From: SIG454 sp045646365
GTDB taxonomy: Bacteria; Bacillota; Clostridia; Monoglobales; Monoglobaceae
Length of the DNA: 64,000 nucleotides
NCBI GenBank assembly: GCA_045646365.1
Contig: JAZRKP010000075.1
Location: forward strand, 1 to 64,000
Direction of reading: 5' to 3'
The position numbers were made by a program, and so were the translations under genes. The notes below the pieces were generated by a model, which saw only the letters and a list, made by a program, of their open reading frames with translations, was not told where the DNA came from and made no database searches. Shown here in pieces: positions 53,592 through 60,147 of the stretch (the stretch's first letter is position 1; the number at the start of each line of letters is the position of its first letter).

Positions 53592-54713
53592 TTAAATCAA
53601 CCCCATTTCTTCTAAATATGCTTTAAGTTCTTTGTGTTTTGTGCATAAAAAAAGATCACTCCAGTTACAGGTCAGGATTTCTTTAAGCGAAGTTTCTTTT
53701 GCAAACTTGCTTATTTCCATAACAAACTGAAGTGATGCCATAAAAGTATTAAAATTTAGAGTTCCTTTAAACAGGCGGAACTCAACTGTGTAGTAGTTCT
53801 GTAAATTTAGTGCAAGGTATCGTCCCTTTGATTTAAGCTGTTTCATCTTATCAACAATGGTGATTTCATTATCTGAATCATCATAATTCATGTTGACATT
53901 TTCACACCAGCGTAATTCTGGAAGCCGTCTTCTGCTGAACTTAAGTAAATGCGAATCATAGAACCTACTGATAAGGATTAGTAACTTTGAAATATGTAAG
54001 TCCTGAGTTTCCTGACTTTCTCCGAAGAAGTCACGGCTTAAGCGAATATGTAACCCCGCCGTAGTAGTATCGTTAGACCTCAAAGTGGAATCTTTGCATA
54101 TTTCCATTATCTCTTGCCATCCTAATCTTTCCTGATGATAGTCTAATGTACAGGGGTGACTAACGATTTCAAAACCGTGTGAAAGACTACCATCATGCTT
54201 AAGATACACTAAATCCTCAAAGTCTTTTGAAGTTGTATTGGCGGCTTCATAAATAAGCTTTTTATCGTAATCCCCATTAGTGTTATCGACTTCTAATTCA
54301 ACACCGAGATATCCATTATCAGATGAATCGCCATAGAATATCGGGTCTGGTTTGTGATAGTAATCCTCAATAACATCATCTAAATTATAGTACCTCTCGT
54401 TCATACAGCTCTCGCATAAATCCTCATTACAAACATCATCATAATTCAGTTCCGCTTGTGGGAAGATGTTGTCACAACGATTGCACACAAAGTAGTTACC
54501 ACGGCAATTATCGCAGATTGGTCCATCCTGATAATATCCCCAATGATATTCCATAGTGTAACGATTACCGCAGTCAATACACTCAAAAATTTCTCTATTA
54601 TGCACACAGATATTACATACATAAAATTCTTGGTCGGTGTCAGGGTTGATTACATACACATTTTCCTTCAGATGAAGGCTTCCGCATAACTTACATTTGA
54701 TTAAATCTTTCAT
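53592..54713 (-). CDS. Amidoligase (COOH-NH2 ligase) with N-terminal zinc ribbons
   Basis: The product has 373 residues. The first ~105 hold at least five Cys pairs (CKLC, CNIC, CIDC, CDNC, CNRC, CESC), forming tandem zinc ribbons. The C-terminal domain matches the glutamine-synthetase-fold amidoligases, with GVELEVDNTNGD, KHDGSLSHGFEIVSHPCTLD, TAGLHIRLSRDFFG and VEFRLFKGTLN carrying the expected acidic and basic active-site residues. Members are thought to form amide bonds on peptides or small molecules with ATP. AAAGGAA precedes the ATG at 54713. It heads an operon with a GATase-like protein; amidoligase-GATase neighbourhoods are known from comparative genomics but remain poorly tested. Confidence 0.82.
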   Translation of the reverse strand: MKDLIKCKLCGSLHLKENVYVINPDTDQEFYVCNICVHNREIFECIDCGNRYTMEYHWGYYQDGPICDNCRGNYFVCNRCDNIFPQAELNYDDVCNEDLCESCMNERYYNLDDVIEDYYHKPDPIFYGDSSDNGYLGVELEVDNTNGDYDKKLIYEAANTTSKDFEDLVYLKHDGSLSHGFEIVSHPCTLDYHQERLGWQEIMEICKDSTLRSNDTTTAGLHIRLSRDFFGESQETQDLHISKLLILISRFYDSHLLKFSRRRLPELRWCENVNMNYDDSDNEITIVDKMKQLKSKGRYLALNLQNYYTVEFRLFKGTLNFNTFMASLQFVMEISKFAKETSLKEILTCNWSDLFLCTKHKELKAYLEEMGLI

Positions 54714-54809
54714 AGTTTAAAATTCCTTTCTTTAGTTAGAGTTGTTAAATAAAAGTGGTTAAAGTGTTTTCTTATCACCTGCCTTTGCGTTGATTTGTAT
54801 ATATAAAAA

Positions 54810-54845
54810 AAGAGCCACCATGCAATTTAATGCACAGTGGCTCTT
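54810..54845 (-). terminator. Terminator/attenuator upstream of the amidoligase operon
   Basis: On the minus strand AAGAGCCAC (54845-54837) pairs with GTGGCTCTT (54818-54810), with an inner TGCA/TGCA stem, followed by seven T in total. It lies between the leader peptide and the amidoligase gene. Confidence 0.85.
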
Positions 54846-54865
54846 GGATTTTCAGTAGTATAACC

Positions 54866-54901
54866 TTAATTTACATTTCTGGGATAGAGGACTTTCCTCA
54901 T
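54866..54901 (-). CDS. Putative 11-residue leader peptide
   Basis: ATG at 54901 has GAGGTG 8 nt upstream on the minus strand. The peptide is MRKVLYPRNVN and stops at 54866. It sits between two terminators and just before the attenuator hairpin, the classic place for a translation-sensing leader. No other ORF of note lies in 54714-54990. Confidence 0.45.
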   Translation of the reverse strand: MRKVLYPRNVN

Positions 54902-54939
54902 ATATATGACACCTCGTGAATTTCGGTCGCTGAAAAGAA

Positions 54940-54976
54940 AAAAGCGGCTCGGTACTGAAAGTACCGGGCCACTTTT
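54940..54976 (-). terminator. Terminator after the XRE regulator gene
   Basis: A 17-pair stem (54940-54956 with 54960-54976), one mismatch and one G-U, followed on the minus strand by TTTTTTCTTTTC. Confidence 0.85.
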
Positions 54977-54990
54977 GTTTGAGTTATATA

Positions 54991-55929
54991 TTATTTATCA
55001 TCAGTCTTATAAATTACAAAATCAATTGCTGATTCTTTGGCATCCATTAAATTTTCTCTATCTAAATATTCCCTATATTCCTGCTGTATTTCTGCCACTT
55101 CTTGCCTAACCTCGTTTTTACTAATGTCAAGAGGGTCATAATAAAGAGTGTATTTGTGCTTTTCGCTTTTAGTCAAATTATCATAATTATCAATTGGAAA
55201 GCTGAAAGTGTTTTTTATACATGAAAATAAGAATTTAGCTTCTGTTGAACTGCCATATTCATCAAATCTTTTTTGGTACAATTCGATGACTTTTTTTATC
55301 ATTTCTTCTTTATTAGACTTATCTCTTGAAATATCCGATAATGTATTTTCTAATGCTTTAATTACTTTGTAGTAAAGCACATCGCTTTGAGATATTTCGT
55401 CGATGTGTATTTCATTATCGTATTCAGGGTTTACAACAGTAGGACAAACATTTATAGTATTGTTCCAATTATACCAATCATAAATAGCTTCATTATCAAT
55501 ATCTTCTTCGCTTAAATCAAATGTACTTGTATATAAACCAATCGCTCGAAGTAATCTATGATTGTCGTTCTTAATTATAAGGTGATTTAAACCTACAAAA
55601 TCTTTTTCGAAATAGTCTTTATTGTGTCTGTGGTATCGTAAAGTATCAATGGCTTCTTCGGATAAGCCAATTTCTTCTCTGATGCATTCTATATCGTGAG
55701 TGGTAGTGTCATCTAATCCAAGTAAGTAGTCGGCACTGACTCTATAATGACTTGCTATTTTTATAAGAGTATCTATGTCTGGGATGGCAATTCCGTTTTC
55801 GTACATACTTATACTTGAACGGGCCATTCCTAATGCTTTAGCTAAATCATTTTGTTTCTCTGAATGTGATTTGCGTATTGATTGGAGACGCTCGGAAAAC
55901 AAAAATAGATTATTTTTTGTATTATACAT
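54991..55929 (-). CDS. XRE-family transcriptional regulator
   Basis: The product has 312 residues. An N-terminal Cro/C1-type helix-turn-helix (~10-65) reads KQNDLAKALGMARSSISMYE, followed by ADYLLGLDD, the usual end of the domain. The long C-terminal part (~75-312) is helical and acidic and not recognised. I chose ATG 55929, with AGGTGG 7 nt upstream. It is divergent from the integrase-side small genes across a promoter region, the position of an island master repressor. It may also drive read-through into the amidoligase operon. Confidence 0.85.
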   Translation of the reverse strand: MYNTKNNLFLFSERLQSIRKSHSEKQNDLAKALGMARSSISMYENGIAIPDIDTLIKIASHYRVSADYLLGLDDTTTHDIECIREEIGLSEEAIDTLRYHRHNKDYFEKDFVGLNHLIIKNDNHRLLRAIGLYTSTFDLSEEDIDNEAIYDWYNWNNTINVCPTVVNPEYDNEIHIDEISQSDVLYYKVIKALENTLSDISRDKSNKEEMIKKVIELYQKRFDEYGSSTEAKFLFSCIKNTFSFPIDNYDNLTKSEKHKYTLYYDPLDISKNEVRQEVAEIQQEYREYLDRENLMDAKESAIDFVIYKTDDK

Positions 55930-55955
55930 GACAATTCCACCTTTCCATATTACAT

Positions 55956-55984
55956 AGTTTAGCATAAAGGAAATGATTTGTCAA
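55956..55984 (-). promoter_or_regulatory. Promoter of the XRE regulator gene
   Basis: On the minus strand: TTGACA (55984-55979), 17-nt spacer, TAAACT (55961-55956). Confidence 0.7.
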
Positions 55985-56057
55985 TAAATAAAACGGAAAT
56001 AAAAAAAGTTTAAGAAATCCTACATGCGTAGAGAGTGAAAAGTCTATGTATGAATTA

Positions 56058-56116
56058 TTGACACGAAAAATAAATATGCTTATCCTATTGACAAACTTGA
56101 AGAAATGTGATATAGT
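56058..56116 (+). promoter_or_regulatory. Promoter(s) toward the integrase
   Basis: The stronger candidate is TTGACA (56088-56093), 17-nt spacer, TATAGT (56111-56116) with TGA before the -10. A second, TTGACA (56058-56063) with TATCCT (56081-56086), lies just upstream. The region is divergent from the XRE gene and is a likely operator site. Positions 56117-56228 otherwise show only AT-rich sequence. Confidence 0.7.
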
Positions 56117-56228
56117 ATGAAATGTCAATAAGAAAAACAGAAAAAAATTTGCGTAGTGTAAAATGGCATTATTTTCTTGGCATTATGCAAAAATAAGATA
56201 ATAAATATATATATATGGAGGTAATAAT

Positions 56229-56267
56229 ATGGAAAACAAAATAAAACTTGTTAACTACATAATTTAA
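56229..56267 (+). CDS. Putative 12-residue leader peptide
   Basis: ATG at 56229 has GGAGG 7 nt upstream. The peptide is MENKIKLVNYII and its stop overlaps the next ATG (TAATG). It may couple translation of the next small ORF. Confidence 0.35.
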   Translation: MENKIKLVNYII

Positions 56268-56431
56268 TGGATAGGCAAAAGAAAAAACGGTGCAAAGGAG
56301 GAAAAAGGCTGATGCTGTTAAATGACAAAAAGATAAAATCGGATATAAAACATGGAATTTATATTCAATTAAACAGAGAAGGCTTGATTGACGAAAACCA
56401 ATTAAGCTGGCTTCTGAAAAATATTAACTAA
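56267..56431 (+). CDS. Small SHOCT-like protein (54 or 39 residues), possible directionality factor
   Basis: The frame opens at ATG 56267, which overlaps the short peptide's stop, with a Lys/Arg-rich start. An internal ATG at 56312 has AAAGGAGG 10 nt upstream and would give 39 residues beginning MLLNDKKIKSD. The end, LIDENQLSWLLKNI, resembles the short helical SHOCT-type segment. It lies 16 nt before the integrase gene. Recombination directionality factors of serine integrases are often small and adjacent, so this is a candidate, without direct proof. Confidence 0.5.
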   Translation: MDRQKKKRCKGGKRLMLLNDKKIKSDIKHGIYIQLNREGLIDENQLSWLLKNIN

Positions 56432-56447
56432 GGAAGAGGATGAAATA

Positions 56448-58046
56448 ATGGAAAAAGTAAGAGTGGTTGCATATTGTAGAGTTTCTACGGAATCTGAAAT
56501 GCAGACAAATAGTTTTGAATCACAGAAGTTGTATTTTGAAGATTACATTAAAAGGAATCCAGAATATGAGTTTTATAAGATTTATGCGGACTATGGATTG
56601 AGCGGAACTGATGCAGAACACAGAGATGGGTTTAAACAAATGATAAGTGATGCCAAGCAGAGGAAATTTGATTTAATATTAACGAAAGAAGTTTCTCGTT
56701 TTGCAAGAAATCTTTTAGATGCGATTCAATATACTAGACTTTTGAAGGAGTATGGTGTTGGTGTTTTCTTTACAAATGATAGTATCAACACATTATCCAC
56801 TGATGGCGAGTCACGGTTAGCTATATTATCTACATTTGCACAAGAGGAAAGCAGAAAAATCTCTGAACGTGTAAAATGGGGAATGCGTAGAGGGATGGAA
56901 AAAGGAGTTGTCTACACATCACCATTAATCGGATATGACTTAGAAAATGGTCAATTAAAGGTTAATGAAGATGAGGCTGTAATTATCAGAGATATATTTC
57001 GATTGTATGCTTACGAAGGTATGGGAGCAAGTACAATTGCACGTCATTTGACTGAGGAGGGGACAATTCCTCCAAAACGAATAAAGTCGTGGTCTGGGAC
57101 AACAATAACACGAATTTTAAGAAATGAGAAATATGTTGGAGACTTAATTCAAGGAAAGACGATTGTGAAAGATTTTTTGACACACAAAAGTGTTTCTGTA
57201 AAAGAGGAAGATAGAGTTACAATTTTAAATCATCATGAAGCAATCGTAGACCGAGAAACGTGGAATATAGTTCAAGATACTTTGAGTAAAGTTTCAGCGG
57301 AATGGTCTATGCTTGATAAAACATCTAATTCCTATTGGTGTTCAGGTAAAATAAGATGTGGACATTGTGGTAAATACTACACGGTACATTCGAAGAAAAA
57401 GCGGAGCGGTTTGAGATATGTCGCATGGCGGTGTATAAAATCAGTAAAAAATGGATGTTTAAAGACAAATAAGCTTGGTGTGGAAGTAGGGTGCAATAAC
57501 AAACAAATAAATTTTGTTGCATTGGATGAATGCGTAAAATATGCGTTGCAGTCATTTGCAATTGATGCAACGGAAATAAAAGAAGAATTAATAGCTAAAA
57601 TTTATGAAATGAATCAAAAATTAAATACAGATTCAAAAAATGGTGCAGTACTTGACAAAAAGATTAAGGATAATGCTATTAGACAAGATAAGTTGTTTGA
57701 ACTGTATTATGCAAATGTTATTAACAAAGAAGAATTTGCAAAAAAGAAAAAGGAACTTGATATTGAAAAAGAGAGGATAGAACTCTCGTTAAAAGAATTG
57801 GAAGAAAGCATAGAAAATGAAGAAGATAGATTAAAAAAAGTTCAGAAAATAATAGGAAGAGTTAATGAAATTATAGATAAGAAGGAATATAATGATTTAG
57901 TTTATTCTAAATTAGTTGAAGAAATAGTTATATATGACGACGTTCTTACAATTTATTTTAAGAATATAGATGTCCCTGTAAATGTCAGATATGAAACGAG
58001 AGGAAGAGGTAAGGGGTATCAAGTAAAATGTAGCCTTGAAAAATAG
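56448..58046 (+). CDS. Large serine recombinase (site-specific integrase)
   Basis: The product has 532 residues. The catalytic domain opens VRVVAYCRVSTESE with the nucleophile Ser13, then EVSRFARNLLD. The recombinase domain follows (~160-270), then a zinc ribbon near 300-345 with RCGHCGKYY and a later Cys. A long coiled-coil motif (~400-480) is typical of the group. GAAGAGGATG precedes the ATG. The stop overlaps the first base of the attR arm, the classic arrangement. It should integrate by attP x attB and excise only with a directionality factor. Confidence 0.95.
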   Translation: MEKVRVVAYCRVSTESEMQTNSFESQKLYFEDYIKRNPEYEFYKIYADYGLSGTDAEHRDGFKQMISDAKQRKFDLILTKEVSRFARNLLDAIQYTRLLKEYGVGVFFTNDSINTLSTDGESRLAILSTFAQEESRKISERVKWGMRRGMEKGVVYTSPLIGYDLENGQLKVNEDEAVIIRDIFRLYAYEGMGASTIARHLTEEGTIPPKRIKSWSGTTITRILRNEKYVGDLIQGKTIVKDFLTHKSVSVKEEDRVTILNHHEAIVDRETWNIVQDTLSKVSAEWSMLDKTSNSYWCSGKIRCGHCGKYYTVHSKKKRSGLRYVAWRCIKSVKNGCLKTNKLGVEVGCNNKQINFVALDECVKYALQSFAIDATEIKEELIAKIYEMNQKLNTDSKNGAVLDKKIKDNAIRQDKLFELYYANVINKEEFAKKKKELDIEKERIELSLKELEESIENEEDRLKKVQKIIGRVNEIIDKKEYNDLVYSKLVEEIVIYDDVLTIYFKNIDVPVNVRYETRGRGKGYQVKCSLEK

Positions 58047-58090
58047 GTGCTATAACATACATAAAGACCGCCGCTTGCAGTTTCGCCTAT
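58046..58090 (+). mobile_element. attR of the serine-integrase island
   Basis: The island arm runs 58046-58067, starting GGTGCTATA. The core CC is at 58068-58069 and host DNA continues at 58070 in the frame of the split gene. Confidence 0.85.
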
Positions 58091-58481
58091 TGAGCCTGTC
58101 AGACGCGTGATAGAATATGCCCTGACAGAGATTCCTGCCAATAAGATTCTTATGGGTGTTCCAAACTACGGGTACAACTGGACTCTTCCTTATGTTCAGG
58201 GGGAAAGTCGGGCGGATTCCATTTCAAATGTTGAGGCGGTTGAACTTGCAAGAAAATACGGCGCGGAGATTTTGTTTGATGATGTTGCAAAAGCACCGCA
58301 TTTTAATTACACAGATGAAGAGGGTCGGGAACACGAGGTATGGTTTGAGGATGCGGAGAGTATTGATGCAAAACTCAGGCTTATAAATGAATATGGGTTA
58401 AGAGGAGCGGGATACTGGAATCTTATGCGTCCGTTTCCCCAGAACTGGGCGGTTTTAAACAGCCTTTATAATATTGTTTAG
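58070..58481 (+). pseudogene. YaaH/SleL-like protein, 3' part
   Basis: The frame resumes exactly after the core CC and reads PLAVSPIEPVRRVIEYALTE, NKILMGVPNYGYNWTLPY, then GAGYWNLMRPFPQNW, all conserved C-terminal segments of the YaaH/GH18 family. Upstream in frame there is a TAA inside the island arm. The first possible start is a GTG at 58107 without a ribosome site, so this part is silent while the island is present. With 39405-40267 it forms one 424-residue gene with no frameshift or stop. Confidence 0.93.
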
Positions 58482-58492
58482 TTTTTGTAATT

Positions 58493-58528
58493 GCTCTGTG
58501 ATGAATGTTAGTCACAGAGCTTTATTTT
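58493..58528 (+). terminator. Terminator of the restored yaaH-like gene
   Basis: GCTCTGTGA (58493-58501) pairs with TCACAGAGC (58512-58520), followed by a T-rich tail. Confidence 0.88.
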
Positions 58529-58535
58529 TTTGGTC

Positions 58536-58564
58536 TTTACATTTTGATAATTATGATGTATAAT
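58536..58564 (+). promoter_or_regulatory. Promoter of the polysaccharide cluster
   Basis: TTTACA (58536-58541), 17-nt spacer, TATAAT (58559-58564). Confidence 0.75.
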
Positions 58565-58601
58565 ATAAGTTGGTTTAAAATGACATAAAGAAGTGATATA
58601 T

Positions 58602-60146
58602 ATGAAAGATAAATCTTCAAAGGCTCTTAAAACTATGAGTTTTATGTCCTTTATAATATTTTGTGCAAAGTTTATGGGATTGTTCCGAGAGACCTTAATC
58701 GGCTCGGTATATGGACAAGGTTATGCTTCGGATGTTTTAAATACCGCATCGCAAATCCCTCTTTTGTTCTTTGATATGACTTTAGGGGTTGCGATACTCT
58801 CTACATTTGTGCCTGTTTTTAATGATTTTTTTCTTAAAGACGGAAGAGAAAGGGCGGAGCGGTTTGCCTGCAACTTTATAAGCTTTATAACCTTAGCGGC
58901 AACAGTTGTGTCTGTTTTGGGTATAATATTTTCAAAGCAGATTGTTGGATTTATTGCAGGGGGATACAGCGAGACGAAAATTCTTGAAACGGCAGGACTT
59001 TTGAAAATTCTGTTCCCTTCAATAATTTTCACGGCAGTTGCCTATATTGCCGTGGGACTTTTGCAGTCCTATGGGGAATTTAATATTCCGTCGCTTATAA
59101 GCCTTGTTTCAAATTCGGTTATGATTCTGTATCTTATTGTTTTCGGTGATTCGCTGGGACTTGAGGGTGTCGCAGTTTCTATGCTTGTTGCCTGGGCACT
59201 TCAGTTCTTCGTGCAGATTCCGTCTCTTTTGAAAAAGGGATTCAGGTACAGATTCTCTTTTAATCTTCGTGATAAAGGGATTGGCGAGGTGGCAAGGCTG
59301 GCACTTCCCGTTCTTGTAAGTTCGTGGGTTCAGCCGATTTGCACACTTATAAACACAAAGGTCGGCTCAACACTTGGCGACGGTATTGTTTCGGGGCTTA
59401 ACTGGGCAAATAAAATTTATATAATTGTTGTGGGCGTTTTTGCCTATGCAGTTACGAATTTTATTTTTCCAAAACTCTCAAGGCAAAGTGCCGGCGGAGA
59501 TGATGACGGGTTTGCGAAAACGACAAGGAGTTCCCTTGGCTGGACACTTTTCATAATCGGATTTGTGGCTTCCTTGTTCATCGCTTTAGCATCGCCTGTT
59601 ATCAAAGTGGTGTTTGAACACGGGGCGTTTACGGCTGAAAACACAAAAGTTACCGCAACGGCATTGTATTATTATTCGTTTGGAATGATGGGGTATGCGG
59701 TTTGTGAAATTTTAAATAAGAGCTTTTACGCTGTTAAAGACGGGGTTACGCCAATGATAGTCTCTATTTTGGGGGTAATTGTTAATATAGGTGCAATGCT
59801 TTTAATGGTGTTCGTATTCAATATGGGAATTGGCGGACTTGCCTTTGCAACCTCTGTCAGTTCGGTGTTTATTGCGGTTTCGCTTATGATTATGATAAAC
59901 CGCAAAGGAAAAGGTGTTATCAATTCGGAGTTTATCAGAGATTTGGTAAAAATTCTGGTTGGTGCGGTATTGTCCGCGGTTGTTGCAACAATAATATATG
60001 GATTTATTGATGGAATCATTGTCGGCGGAATGATTGCAACCCTTGTTAAGCTGTGTATTGCATCAGTTCCTGCGTTGATTGTATATCTTGCCTCGGCAGT
60101 AGTGCTGAAGCTTAAAATGCTTAAAGAATTAAGGAGGGGAGAATAG
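58602..60146 (+). CDS. murJ: MurJ/MviN-type lipid flippase
   Basis: The product has 514 residues with about 14 membrane helices and belongs to the MOP superfamily. The N-terminal FCAKFMGLFRETLIGSVYG and the PVLVSSWVQPICTLINT segments are typical of MurJ. MurJ flips lipid II, and related members flip other undecaprenyl-linked sugars. Because it lies in a polysaccharide cluster, it could serve that polymer rather than general wall synthesis. I chose ATG 58602; an in-frame GTG at 58593 is possible. The polymerase gene follows after 1 nt. Confidence 0.88.
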   Translation: MKDKSSKALKTMSFMSFIIFCAKFMGLFRETLIGSVYGQGYASDVLNTASQIPLLFFDMTLGVAILSTFVPVFNDFFLKDGRERAERFACNFISFITLAATVVSVLGIIFSKQIVGFIAGGYSETKILETAGLLKILFPSIIFTAVAYIAVGLLQSYGEFNIPSLISLVSNSVMILYLIVFGDSLGLEGVAVSMLVAWALQFFVQIPSLLKKGFRYRFSFNLRDKGIGEVARLALPVLVSSWVQPICTLINTKVGSTLGDGIVSGLNWANKIYIIVVGVFAYAVTNFIFPKLSRQSAGGDDDGFAKTTRSSLGWTLFIIGFVASLFIALASPVIKVVFEHGAFTAENTKVTATALYYYSFGMMGYAVCEILNKSFYAVKDGVTPMIVSILGVIVNIGAMLLMVFVFNMGIGGLAFATSVSSVFIAVSLMIMINRKGKGVINSEFIRDLVKILVGAVLSAVVATIIYGFIDGIIVGGMIATLVKLCIASVPALIVYLASAVVLKLKMLKELRRGE

Positions 60147-60147
60147 T

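Larger units (their letters stand above)
40266..58067 (+). mobile_element. Integrated island inserted in the yaaH/sleL-like gene (17,802 bp)
   Basis: The island is bounded by attL and attR with a large serine integrase at the right end. It carries, left to right: a terminator, a broken initiator-like gene, two structured-RNA loci, small proteins, a secreted Rhs toxin with displaced cassettes, a small resolvase beside palindromes, an amidoligase operon, an XRE regulator, small ORFs and the integrase. By eye it is more AT-rich than the flanking genes and uses AGA, ATA and TTA codons more. No relaxase, coupling ATPase, mating-pore or virion genes were found, so it is an integrative island that would need help to move between cells. 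Confidence 0.92.

Noticed and set aside
40266..58067. Prophage or self-transmissible conjugative element
   Set aside because: No capsid, portal, terminase, lysis, relaxase, coupling ATPase or mating-pore genes were found in either strand.
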